From: Pseudomonadota bacterium
Lineage (GTDB): Bacteria; Pseudomonadota; Alphaproteobacteria; Kiloniellales; J153
DNA: 10,535 nt
Direction: 5' to 3'
NCBI GenBank assembly: GCA_022572105.1
Contig: JACZWN010000123.1
Span: 1-10,535 of the forward strand
The position numbers and the translations under genes were made by a program. Positions 1 to 7,199 of this stretch are shown here, in pieces (within the stretch, counting starts at the first letter, position 1; each line of letters begins with the position of its first letter). The notes beneath the pieces are model-generated. The model had not been told where the DNA came from. It was given only the letters and a program-made list of their open reading frames with translations, and ran no database searches.

Positions 1-584
1 AAGCCGACCGCGCCAAACAGCACGAAGGTGCCGAAAATCCCCAGCGCGAAGCCGGTGTCGCCCACGCGGTTTACCAGGAAGGCCTTGATCGCCGCGGCGT
101 TGGCGGCCGGCCGCTGGTACCAGAAGCCGATCAGCAGGTAGGAGGCGAGCCCGACGCCCTCCCAGCCGAAGAACAGCTGGATGAAGTTGTCGGCGGTGAC
201 CAGCGCCAGCATGAAGAAGGTGAACAGGCTGAGGTAGGAGAAGAAGCGCGGGATCGACTTGTCGTGCACCATGTAGCCGATCGAATAGATGTGGATCAGC
301 CACGAGATCACGGAGACGACCATCATCATCACCGCGCTGAGGGTGTCCAGCTTGACCGCCCAGGAGAACTCGAAGGCGCCCGAATCGATCCAGGTGAAGA
401 GCTCGGTGACGCCGGTCTCGCCGTCGATGGCGACGCGCTTGAAGACGACGATGGAGATGAGCGCCCCGATGCCGAGCAGGGTGCAGGTGACGACCTGGGC
501 ACCGCGGTCGCCGATCGCGCGGCCGAACAGTCCGGCGATGATAGCGCCGATCAGCGGCAGCAGGACGATAGCGGTCTCGAGCAT
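1..584 (-). CDS. nuoL: NADH-quinone oxidoreductase subunit L (partial, N-terminal part)
   Basis: Antiporter-like proton-pumping subunit at the far end of the complex I membrane arm. Only the first 194 codons plus two bases are present; the gene leaves the window at position 1, and the family is normally over 600 residues. The translation starts MLETAIVLLPLIGAIIAGLF and is mostly hydrophobic helices. The core motif GWEGVGLASYLLIGFW lies at residues 140-155, and its Glu142 matches the conserved proton-channel glutamate (Glu144 in E. coli). It is followed by the typical NRVGD at 172-176. The ATG at 584 sits 7 bp after the nuoK stop, with a GAAGGG Shine-Dalgarno-like stretch inside the nuoK end. 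The truncation is caused by the window edge, not by a mutation. Identity is certain; completeness cannot be judged. Confidence 0.97.
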   Translation of the reverse strand, partial: MLETAIVLLPLIGAIIAGLFGRAIGDRGAQVVTCTLLGIGALISIVVFKRVAIDGETGVTELFTWIDSGAFEFSWAVKLDTLSAVMMMVVSVISWLIHIYSIGYMVHDKSIPRFFSYLSLFTFFMLALVTADNFIQLFFGWEGVGLASYLLIGFWYQRPAANAAAIKAFLVNRVGDTGFALGIFGTFVLFGAVG

Positions 585-591
585 GCCCCGC

Positions 592-903
592 TCAGCCCTT
601 CATCAGGTTGATGTCCTCGACCGCGATCGAGCCGCGGTTGCGGAAATAGACGACCAGGATGGCCAGGCCGATGGCGGCTTCCGCCGCGGCCACGGTGAGC
701 ACGAACAAGGCGAAGACCTGGCCGACCAGATCGTGCAGGTGGGTCGAGAAGGCGACCAGGTTGATGTTGACCGCGAGCAGCATGAGCTCGATCGACATCA
801 GGATGATGATGACGTTCTTGCGGTTCAGGAAGATGCCGAAGATGCCGAGCGTGAACAGGATCGCGGCGACCGTCAGATAGTGTGAAAGACCGATCTCGAA
901 CAT
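592..903 (-). CDS. nuoK: NADH-quinone oxidoreductase subunit K
   Basis: Small three-helix membrane subunit (homologue of mitochondrial ND4L) in the proton-translocating arm of complex I. It has 103 residues, the usual family length. Helix 1 covers about residues 7-26, helix 2 about 31-52 and helix 3 about 61-87. The two conserved membrane glutamates are present: Glu39 in MSIELMLLAVN (E. coli Glu36) and Glu75 in AAAEAAIGLAI (E. coli Glu72); both are needed for proton transfer in studied enzymes. The ATG at 903 lies 3 bp after the nuoJ stop, and nuoL follows after 7 bp, so translation is probably coupled. A longer frame on the same strand at 551-910 is a shadow with arginine- and histidine-rich composition. 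Confidence 0.98.
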   Translation of the reverse strand: MFEIGLSHYLTVAAILFTLGIFGIFLNRKNVIIILMSIELMLLAVNINLVAFSTHLHDLVGQVFALFVLTVAAAEAAIGLAILVVYFRNRGSIAVEDINLMKG

Positions 904-906
904 GCC

Positions 907-1521
907 TCAAATTCCGCTCCGGCTGGGGACTTTCCTGACCTCGATGGCGGCCTCGCGCGGGCGCGAGATCTGGGCGCCGATATTCTGGCGGCGCACGCCC
1001 TCGCGCCGGCGCAGGCTGAGCACGATGGCGCCGATCATGGCGACCAGAAGAATCAGCCCGGCCGCCTGGAACAGGTAGATGTACTTGGTGTAGAGGACCT
1101 CGCCCAAGGCCTGGGTGTTGGTCGTCAGATCGGGCGGCGGCATGGGCGTGCCGACGACCACCCCGGCCTCCGGCGCCACGGCCCAGGCGCCCAGCACCGT
1201 GAGAAGCTCGATCAGCAGGATGAGCCCGATCAGGCCGCCGATCGGCAGGTATTGCAGGAAGCCCTGGCGCAACTCGACGAAGTTGATGTCGAGCATCATG
1301 ACCACGAAAAGGAACAGGACCGCGACCGCGCCGACGTAGACCACGATCAGAATCATGGCCAGGAACTCGGCGCCCATGAGCACGAACAGCCCGGCCGCGT
1401 TGAAGAAGGCGACGATGAGGAACAGCACCGAGTGCACCGGGTTGCGCGCCGAGATCACCATGACGCCGGCGCCCACGACGACGGCGGCGAAAAGATAGAA
1501 GGCGAGCGCCTGGACGATCAT
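907..1521 (-). CDS. nuoJ: NADH-quinone oxidoreductase subunit J
   Basis: Membrane subunit of complex I (homologue of ND6), 204 residues, a normal bacterial length. Five hydrophobic helices are visible, at about residues 3-23, 30-49, 54-77, 93-114 and 148-170. Helix 3 carries VYVGAVAVLFLFVVMML (61-77), the conserved region that forms the pi-bulge linking quinone reduction to the proton channels, and Glu52 lies in the conserved AEFLAM stretch. The last 34 residues are charged and rich in arginine, so probably cytoplasmic. The ATG at 1521 is preceded by a GAAGGGGG Shine-Dalgarno about 7 bp upstream. It is the only gene after nuoC with a sizeable upstream gap (75 bp, AT-rich). The stop is 3 bp before nuoK. 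Confidence 0.97.
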   Translation of the reverse strand: MIVQALAFYLFAAVVVGAGVMVISARNPVHSVLFLIVAFFNAAGLFVLMGAEFLAMILIVVYVGAVAVLFLFVVMMLDINFVELRQGFLQYLPIGGLIGLILLIELLTVLGAWAVAPEAGVVVGTPMPPPDLTTNTQALGEVLYTKYIYLFQAAGLILLVAMIGAIVLSLRRREGVRRQNIGAQISRPREAAIEVRKVPSRSGI

Positions 1522-1596
1522 GCCAGACCCCCTTCCGATACCTTAAGAACAGCGCACAAGTTTCTGTTTCCCTTATCTATTTATTCTTCTAGCCAT
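1522..1596. other. AT-rich spacer between nuoI and nuoJ
   Basis: This 75-bp gap is the longest inside the operon and differs in composition from everything around it: positions 1561-1592 have only 9 G/C in 32 bases, in a window that is otherwise strongly GC-rich. On the minus strand it is purine-rich. Directly after the nuoI stop codon an ATG (1594-1596) opens an eight-codon frame, MARRINR then TAA at 1573-1575, with AGA, AGA, ATA, AAT and AGA codons that are rare in GC-rich genomes. I see no convincing -35/-10 pair, no terminator hairpin and no RNA gene. Its role is unknown; it may be a relic of a lost gene or a processing site. Confidence 0.5.
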
Positions 1597-2085
1597 CTAG
1601 CGATAGGGCGCGTCCGCGGTGAGGTTCTGGGCGATCTCCGCCTCCCAGCGGTCGCCGTTGGCGAGCAGCTTCTCCTTGTTGTAGTACAGCTCCTCGCGGG
1701 TTTCGGTGGCGAACTCGAAGTTCGGCCCCTCGACGATCGCGTCGACCGGACAGGCCTCCTCGCAGAAGCCGCAGTAGATGCACTTGGTCATGTCGATGTC
1801 GTAGCGGGTCGTGCGCCGGCTGCCGTCGGCGCGCGGCTCGGCCTCGATGGTGATCGCCTGGGCCGGGCAGATGGCCTCGCACAGCTTGCAGGCGATGCAG
1901 CGCTCCTCGCCGTTGGGATAGCGGCGCAGCGCGTGCTCGCCGCGGAAGCGCGGGCTCAAGGGACCCTTTTCGTAGGGGTAGTTGAGCGTCACCTTGGGCC
2001 TGAAGAAATAGCGCAGGGTCAGGCTCATGCCGGTCAGCAGTTCCGACAAGAGCAGGCTGCGAAGGCCGCGGTGGATCATACCCAT
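1597..2085 (-). CDS. nuoI: NADH-quinone oxidoreductase subunit I (2x[4Fe-4S])
   Basis: Ferredoxin-like subunit (homologue of mitochondrial TYKY/NDUFS8) that carries clusters N6a and N6b and passes electrons from NuoG to cluster N2 in NuoB. It has 162 residues, as usual for the alphaproteobacterial form. Two CxxCxxCxxxCP motifs are complete: Cys63, 66, 69, 73 and Cys102, 105, 108, 112. The amphipathic N-terminus (about residues 5-30) is the part that anchors it to the membrane arm. The ATG at 2085 is chosen over one two codons later (2079) because GAGGAG lies about 7 bp upstream. The nuoH stop is only 2 bp upstream. The frame stays open further upstream to 3099, but that part reads through nuoH out of frame and is not coding. 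Confidence 0.97.
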   Translation of the reverse strand: MGMIHRGLRSLLLSELLTGMSLTLRYFFRPKVTLNYPYEKGPLSPRFRGEHALRRYPNGEERCIACKLCEAICPAQAITIEAEPRADGSRRTTRYDIDMTKCIYCGFCEEACPVDAIVEGPNFEFATETREELYYNKEKLLANGDRWEAEIAQNLTADAPYR

Positions 2086-2087
2086 GG

Positions 2088-3128
2088 TCAGCTCCTCGGC
2101 ACCCAATCGAAGGCGATCAGGACGCCTGCGGTTAACACCACCCAGAACAGCGATAGCGGCAGGAACACCTTCCAGCCGAGCCGCATGAGCTGGTCGTAGC
2201 GGTAGCGCGGGAAGGTCGCGCGTATCCAGAGGAAGCAGAACAGCAACAGCGCCACCTTGCCGGCGAACCAGAAAATGCCCGGGATCCAGTTGAACGGCGC
2301 GACATCGACGATCGGCAGCCAGCCGCCCAGGAACAGGATCGTGGTTATCGAGCTCAACAGGATCATGTTGGCGTACTCGCCGAGGAAGAACAGCGCGAAG
2401 GGTAACGACGAGTACTCCAGGAAGAAACCGGCAACGATCTCGGACTCGCTCTCGGCCAAGTCGAAGGGCGCACGGTTGGTTTCGGCCAGCGTCGAGACGA
2501 AGAAGATCACGAACATCGGCAACAGCGGCACGGCGAACCACAGGTCCTTCTGCGCCAGCACGATGTCGGTGAGATTGAGCGAGCCGACGCAGAGCAGCAC
2601 CGTGACGATCACGAAGCCCATGGAGATCTCGTAGGACACCATCTGCGCCGCCGAGCGCAGGGCGCCCAGGAACGCATACTTGGAATTCGACGCCCAGCCG
2701 GCCATGATCACGCCGTAGACGCCGAGCGAGGAGATCGCGAAGAGATACAGGATGCCGACGTTGATGTCGGCGAGCACCCAGCCGTCGTCGAACGGGATCA
2801 CCGCCCAGCCGATGAGCGCCAGGATGAACGTCAGCATGGGCGCCGCCATGAACACCACACGGTTGGCGCCGGCCGGCAGGATGGTTTCCTTGAACAGCAG
2901 CTTGATGCCGTCGGCGATCGGCTGCAGCAGACCGAAGGGGCCGACCACGTTGGGCCCCTTGCGCAGCTGCATGGCGGCGATCACCTTGCGCTCCGCATAG
3001 GTCAGATAGGCGACCGACAACAGCAGCGGCACGATGATCAGCAAGATCTGCGCGACCATGATAACGCCCTGCCCGGGGTAGGTGCCCCAGAAGGGCCAAT
3101 TCAAGATCGAGTTCAGGACGCTATCCAC
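2088..3128 (-). CDS. nuoH: NADH-quinone oxidoreductase subunit H
   Basis: Membrane subunit (homologue of ND1) that forms the quinone entry channel and joins the peripheral arm to the membrane arm. It has 346 residues and about eight hydrophobic helices. The most conserved loop is complete, from AERKVIAAMQLRKGPN (45-60) through GPFGLLQPIADGIKLLFKE (63-81), and so is the acidic loop AETNRAPFDLAESESE (215-230) facing the quinone cavity. The start is GTG at 3126-3128, the only non-ATG start in this operon. Its first eight bases, GTGGATAG, overlap the nuoG stop. A GGAGG lies about 12 bp upstream, rather far for a Shine-Dalgarno, so initiation probably depends on coupling with nuoG. The next in-frame Met (residue 24) would remove part of the first helix. 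Confidence 0.97.
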   Translation of the reverse strand: MDSVLNSILNWPFWGTYPGQGVIMVAQILLIIVPLLLSVAYLTYAERKVIAAMQLRKGPNVVGPFGLLQPIADGIKLLFKETILPAGANRVVFMAAPMLTFILALIGWAVIPFDDGWVLADINVGILYLFAISSLGVYGVIMAGWASNSKYAFLGALRSAAQMVSYEISMGFVIVTVLLCVGSLNLTDIVLAQKDLWFAVPLLPMFVIFFVSTLAETNRAPFDLAESESEIVAGFFLEYSSLPFALFFLGEYANMILLSSITTILFLGGWLPIVDVAPFNWIPGIFWFAGKVALLLFCFLWIRATFPRYRYDQLMRLGWKVFLPLSLFWVVLTAGVLIAFDWVPRS

Positions 3129-5208
3129 CGGTGCCGGTCGCCTCCCCGCTTTGGCCGAGCACGAAGGCCTCGGTGCATTTCGCCATGGTCTCCGAGGCGC
3201 GGCTGATCGGATCGGTCATGTAGAAGTTCTCGACCGCCACCGCGAAGGGCGCCGGGTCGAGCGTGCCGGCTGCGCCGAACGCGCCGAACCCGCCCCGGGG
3301 CGCGGCCTCGACCTGGTCGATCGCGGCGAACACCGGGTTGACCTCGATCAGCCGCTGGCGCAACTGGCCCAGGTTGTCATAGGGCAAGCGCTCGCCCACG
3401 ACCTCGGACAGCGCGCGCAGGATCGTCCAGTCCTCGCGCGCCTCGCCGGGCGGGAAGGCCGCCAGCCGGCCGAGCTGGACGCGCCCTTCGGTGTTGACGT
3501 AGGTGCCGTTCTTCTCGGTGTAGGCGGCGCCCGGCAGGATCACGTCGGCGCGGTGCGCGCCGACGTCGCCGTGGTGGCCCTGGTAGATGACGAAGGCGCC
3601 CTCGTCCGCGTTCGGGCCGAGCCCGGCCATGTCGATCTCGTCGGCGCCGAGCAGGTAAACGACCTCGATGTCGCCGTGATGGACCCCGTCCAGGATGCCG
3701 GCCAGATCGCGCCCACCCGCGCCCGGCACGAAGCCGAGGTCGAGGCCGGCGACCCGCGCGGCCGCCGTGTGCAGCACGTTGAAGCCGTTCCAACCGTCGC
3801 TCACCAGGCCGAAGTCCTCGACCAACTTGCACGTCAGATGCAGGATCGCCGCGCCGTCGGGGCGCGCCAGCGCGGCCATGCCGAGCACGATCATGGGCCG
3901 CTCGGCGCCCTTGAGGACCTCGGCGAAGGCGCCCTTGCCCTCGGCAATGTCCTTCAGCGTCTCCGGCCCGGCGCCCAGGTAATCGACCGGGTAGCTGAGA
4001 TCGCAGGGCTGGCCGATCAGGCCGACCCGGAAGCCGCCCATGAGGAAGCGCTTGCGCAGGCGCGCGTTGACGAGGGCCGCCTCTCGGCGCGGATTGGTGC
4101 CGACCAGGAGTACGGCGTCGGCGCGCTCGATCCCGGCGATGGTGGTGTTGAACAGGTAGCCGGCGCGCGCGCCCGCCTCCAGCTTGGCGCCGTCCTGGCG
4201 GCAGTCCAGGTTGGCCGCGCCCAGGCCCGCCATCAGGTCCTTGAGCGCGAGAATGGATTCGGCGTCGCAGAGGTCGCCGGCGAGCGCCGCGATCTTGCCG
4301 CCATCCAACCCGTCCAGGCGCGCCGCGATGGCCCGGAAAGCCTCTTCCCAGGACGCCGGCCGCAGCTTGCCGTTCTCGCGCAGATAGGGCCGGTCGAGGC
4401 GCTGGCGGGCCAGGCCGTCGCAAGCGTAGCGGGTCTTGTCCGAGATCCACTCCTCGTTGATGTCCTCGTGCAGGCGCGGCAGTACGCGCATGACCTCGCG
4501 CCCGCGCGTGTCGACCCGGATGTTGGAGCCGACCGCGTCCAGCGCGTCCACGGAATAGGTCTTGACCAGCTCCCAGGGCCGCGCCGCGAAGGCGTAAGGC
4601 TTGGAGGTCAGCGCCCCGACCGGGCAGACGTCGATCAGGTTGCCGGACAGCTCGGAATCGATCGCCTTCTCGAGCGCGGTGATCTCGGCGTGCTCGCCTC
4701 GGCCCACCAGGCCGAGCTCCTCGACCCCGGCGATCTCGGTGGCGAAACGGACGCAGCGCGTGCAGTGGATGCAACGGGTCATGATCGTCTTGATCAGCGG
4801 ACCCATGTACTTCTCCTTGACCGCGCGCTTGTTCTCCTCGTAGCGGCTGTGGCCGACGCCGTAGGCCATGGCCTGATCCTGCAGGTCGCATTCGCCGCCC
4901 TGGTCGCAGATCGGGCAGTCGAGCGGGTGGTTGATCAGCAGGAACTCCATGACCCCTTGGCGCGCCTTCTTGACCGCCGGCGTGTCGGTCCTAATCACCA
5001 TGCCCTCGCCCGCCGGCATGGCGCAGGAGGCGATCGGCTTGGGCGCGCGCTCCATCTCGACCAGGCACATGCGGCAGTTGCCCGCCACCGAGAGGCGCTC
5101 GTGGTAACAGAAGTGCGGGATCTCGATGCCGGCCAGCTCGCAGGCCTGGAGCACGGTCACGCCGCCCGGGACCTCGATCTCCTTGCCGTCGATGGTGAGC
5201 TTGGGCAT
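3121..5208 (-). CDS. nuoG: NADH-quinone oxidoreductase subunit G
   Basis: Largest peripheral-arm subunit (homologue of the mitochondrial 75-kDa/NDUFS1), which carries the electron chain from NuoF to NuoI. It has 695 residues, in the alphaproteobacterial and mitochondrial range and well short of E. coli NuoG. An N-terminal 2Fe-2S ferredoxin domain has Cys34, 45, 48, 62 (N1b); next come His94, Cys98, 101, 107 (N5) and Cys146, 149, 152, 195 (N4). No cysteine set for cluster N7 follows, unlike E. coli and Thermus. The rest is a molybdopterin-oxidoreductase-like domain that binds no molybdenum in this family. Near the end, NFYMTDPISRASETMAKC resembles the mitochondrial protein. The ATG at 5208 lies 9 bp after the nuoF stop, with AGGA overlapping that stop. 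Confidence 0.98.
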   Translation of the reverse strand: MPKLTIDGKEIEVPGGVTVLQACELAGIEIPHFCYHERLSVAGNCRMCLVEMERAPKPIASCAMPAGEGMVIRTDTPAVKKARQGVMEFLLINHPLDCPICDQGGECDLQDQAMAYGVGHSRYEENKRAVKEKYMGPLIKTIMTRCIHCTRCVRFATEIAGVEELGLVGRGEHAEITALEKAIDSELSGNLIDVCPVGALTSKPYAFAARPWELVKTYSVDALDAVGSNIRVDTRGREVMRVLPRLHEDINEEWISDKTRYACDGLARQRLDRPYLRENGKLRPASWEEAFRAIAARLDGLDGGKIAALAGDLCDAESILALKDLMAGLGAANLDCRQDGAKLEAGARAGYLFNTTIAGIERADAVLLVGTNPRREAALVNARLRKRFLMGGFRVGLIGQPCDLSYPVDYLGAGPETLKDIAEGKGAFAEVLKGAERPMIVLGMAALARPDGAAILHLTCKLVEDFGLVSDGWNGFNVLHTAAARVAGLDLGFVPGAGGRDLAGILDGVHHGDIEVVYLLGADEIDMAGLGPNADEGAFVIYQGHHGDVGAHRADVILPGAAYTEKNGTYVNTEGRVQLGRLAAFPPGEAREDWTILRALSEVVGERLPYDNLGQLRQRLIEVNPVFAAIDQVEAAPRGGFGAFGAAGTLDPAPFAVAVENFYMTDPISRASETMAKCTEAFVLGQSGEATGTGG

Positions 5209-5217
5209 GGCTCCGTC

Positions 5218-6519
5218 CTACTCCGCCGCCGCCGGGACCGCCACCCGGCCACTGGTCTTGTATTCCAGGATGCGCCGCTCCAGTTCGGGGCGGAAATGCC
5301 GAATCAAGCCCTGGATCGGCCAGGCCGCGGCATCGCCGAGGGCACAGATCGTGTGCCCCTCGACCTGCCTCGTCACGTCGAGCAGGGTGTCGATCTCATC
5401 GATGCCCGCCCGGCCCTCGACCATCCGGATCATGACCCGCCACATCCAGCCCGTGCCTTCCCGGCACGGCGTGCACTGGCCGCAGCTCTCGTGCATGTAG
5501 AAGTGCGACAGATTGGCGATGGCGGCGACCACGTCGGTCGACTTGTCCATGACGATGACCGCGGCCGTGCCCAGGCCCGACTTGACCGCCTGCAGCGAGT
5601 CGAAGTCCATGAGCACGGTGTCGCAGATCGACTTGGGCAAGAGCGGCACCGACGAGCCGCCCGGGATCACCGCCAGCAGGTTGTCCCAGCCGCCGCGCAC
5701 TCCGCCCGCGTGGGTCTCGATCAGCTCCTTGAGCGGGATGCCCATCTCCTCCTCGACGTTGCACGGCTGCTCGACGTGCCCGGAGATGCTGAAGATCTTG
5801 GTGCCGGTGTTCCTGGGCCGGCCCAGGCCGGTCCACCAGGCCGCGCCGCGGCGCAGGATCTCCGGCGCGACCGCGATGGTCTCGACGTTGTTGACGGTGC
5901 TCGGACAGCCGTAGAGGCCGACCGCGGCCGGGAACGGCGGCTTGAGGCGCGGCTGGCCCTTCTTGCCTTCCAGGCTTTCGAGCAGCGCGGTCTCCTCGCC
6001 GCAGATGTAGGCGCCGGCGCCACGGTGGACGTAAATGTCGCAGTCCCAGCCGGACTTGCAGGCGTTCTTGCCGATCAAGCCGGCATCATGGGCCTCGTCG
6101 ATGGCCTGCTGCACGCGCTCGGCCTCGCGGTAGAACTCGCCGCGGATGTAGATGTAGCAGACGGTCGCGCCCATGGCCAAGCCGGCCACCACGCAGCCCT
6201 CGAGCAGGCGGTGCGGGTCGTTGCGCAGGATCTCGCGGTCCTTGCAGCTGCCCGGCTCCGACTCGTCGGCGTTGACGATGAGATAGCGCGGCCGTCCGTC
6301 GCTCTCCTTGGGCATGAACGACCACTTCAGGCCGGCCGGGAAGCCCGCGCCGCCGCGCCCGCGCAACTCGGAATCCTTGATCCTCTCGATGATCTCGTCG
6401 CGGCCGAGTTCGATCATCCCCTTGGTGCCGTCCCAGACGCCGCGCCGGAGCGCGCCGGCCAGGCGCCAGTCGTCCTGGCCGTAGAGGTTGGTGAAGACCC
6501 GGTCCTTGTCCTGGAGCAT
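5218..6519 (-). CDS. nuoF: NADH-quinone oxidoreductase subunit F (NADH- and FMN-binding)
   Basis: Catalytic NADH dehydrogenase subunit (homologue of the 51-kDa NDUFV1): it binds NADH and FMN and carries cluster N3. It has 433 residues, a typical length. GRGGAGFP at 54-61 is the glycine-rich FMN/NADH loop. NADESEPGSCKDREI and GAYICGEETALLESLEGKKG are the further family signatures around the flavin site. ESCGQCTPCREG gives Cys346, 349 and 352, and Cys392 in HTICALGD completes the [4Fe-4S] ligands. The ATG at 6519 shares one base with the nuoE stop (TGATG) and has GGAGGG about 8 bp upstream. The frame is open further upstream to 6858, but that stretch is NuoE read in another frame. The C-terminal tail is rich in alanine and valine, with nothing odd. 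Confidence 0.98.
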   Translation of the reverse strand: MLQDKDRVFTNLYGQDDWRLAGALRRGVWDGTKGMIELGRDEIIERIKDSELRGRGGAGFPAGLKWSFMPKESDGRPRYLIVNADESEPGSCKDREILRNDPHRLLEGCVVAGLAMGATVCYIYIRGEFYREAERVQQAIDEAHDAGLIGKNACKSGWDCDIYVHRGAGAYICGEETALLESLEGKKGQPRLKPPFPAAVGLYGCPSTVNNVETIAVAPEILRRGAAWWTGLGRPRNTGTKIFSISGHVEQPCNVEEEMGIPLKELIETHAGGVRGGWDNLLAVIPGGSSVPLLPKSICDTVLMDFDSLQAVKSGLGTAAVIVMDKSTDVVAAIANLSHFYMHESCGQCTPCREGTGWMWRVMIRMVEGRAGIDEIDTLLDVTRQVEGHTICALGDAAAWPIQGLIRHFRPELERRILEYKTSGRVAVPAAAE

Positions 6520-7199
6520 CAGGCGCCCTCCCCGGGAGCGGCCGGGGCGCCGGCCGGGGCGCCGGCCGGGGCGCCACTGGGATCGGCGGGCGCGGGCGCC
6601 GGCAGATCCTTCAGCGTCGTCATTCCGCCTTCGGCCATGGAGGACTGCCGGCCGATCCGGGAGCCGCCCGGGACCTCCTTGCCGGCCTTGAGATCGTCGA
6701 GGATTTGCCTCAAGCGCTCGGGCGTCAGGTCCTCGTAGTAGTCGTCGCCGATCTGGACCATGGGCGCGTTGGCGCAGGCACCCAGGCACTCCACCTCGAT
6801 CAGGGTGAACTCTCCGTCCTCGCTGGTCTCGCCCAGGCCGACACCCAGCTTCTCGCAACAGCTATCGGTCAGTTCCGCCGCGCCGCGCAGCCAGCAGGGC
6901 GTCGTCCGGCACACCTGGATCAAGTGCCGGCCCACCGGCTTGAGGTTGAACATGGAGTAGAAGCTGGCCACCTCGTGCACCCGGATGGGCGCCATCTCGA
7001 GAAAATTCGCGACGTATTCGATCGCCTCGCGCGGCAACCAGCCGCCGCTCTGGCGCTGCGCCAGGTCGAGCAACGCGAGGACCGCGCTGGCCTGCCGTCC
7101 CTCCGGATAGCGCGCGACCAGCACCCGGGCGCGCGCCTGGTCCGCGGCCGTGAAGACGAAATCGCCGGGTTCGCCCTCCCGGTAGCGCGTCATCTTCAT
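6519..7199 (-). CDS. nuoE: NADH-quinone oxidoreductase subunit E ([2Fe-2S])
   Basis: Thioredoxin-fold subunit (homologue of the 24-kDa NDUFV2) that holds cluster N1a beside the flavin of NuoF. It has 226 residues, longer than E. coli NuoE (about 166). An N-terminal helical part (about 17-80) includes ASFYSMFNLKPVGRH, and the cluster ligands are Cys97, Cys102, Cys138 and Cys142. After about residue 170 comes the alphaproteobacterial extension with GRQSS and GGMTTL, and then a low-complexity Ala/Pro/Gly tail. The tail contains three GAPA units (209-220) encoded by a 12-bp tandem repeat. The start at 7199 (ATGA, overlapping the nuoD stop by 4 bases) is preferred over the ATG two codons later because GAGG lies about 7 bp upstream. 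The frame open to 8423 is a nuoD shadow. Confidence 0.96.
   Translation of the reverse strand: MKMTRYREGEPGDFVFTAADQARARVLVARYPEGRQASAVLALLDLAQRQSGGWLPREAIEYVANFLEMAPIRVHEVASFYSMFNLKPVGRHLIQVCRTTPCWLRGAAELTDSCCEKLGVGLGETSEDGEFTLIEVECLGACANAPMVQIGDDYYEDLTPERLRQILDDLKAGKEVPGGSRIGRQSSMAEGGMTTLKDLPAPAPADPSGAPAGAPAGAPAAPGEGA
6541..6576. repeat. 12-bp tandem repeat, three copies, inside nuoE
   Basis: The unit gccggggcgccg occurs at 6541-6552 and 6553-6564, and once more at 6565-6576 with only the last base changed. On the coding (minus) strand each unit encodes Gly-Ala-Pro-Ala in frame, so a change in copy number would keep NuoE in frame. It lies in the disordered C-terminal tail, away from the cluster-binding fold. 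The unit is GC-only and self-complementary in part (ggcgcc, ggccgg). Confidence 0.9.

Noticed and set aside
1..584. Apparent truncation of nuoL
   Set aside because: The frame is open to the window edge with intact motifs; the cut is an artefact of the window.
1252..2199. 315-codon plus-strand frame, and similar ones at 264-611, 6705-7361, 7262-8524 and 8452-9159
   Set aside because: All lie antisense to nuo genes with complete family motifs, and their products are rich in Asp, His, Glu and Arg without recognisable domains.
2086..3099. Upstream extension of the nuoI frame, which would make a 500-residue protein
   Set aside because: The extension reads through nuoH in a wrong frame; NuoI is complete from 2085 with its own Shine-Dalgarno.
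3121..5208. Missing N7 cysteines and short length of NuoG as a possible defect
   Set aside because: Alphaproteobacterial and mitochondrial homologues normally lack N7 and the longer C-terminal part; all ligands for N1b, N4 and N5 are present.
3082..6738. Open frame of 1218 codons on the plus strand, antisense to nuoG, nuoF and part of nuoE
   Set aside because: It is the mirror of well-supported genes in GC-rich DNA; its translation is Ala/Arg/Asp/His-rich low complexity with no fold or motif, as expected for an antisense shadow.
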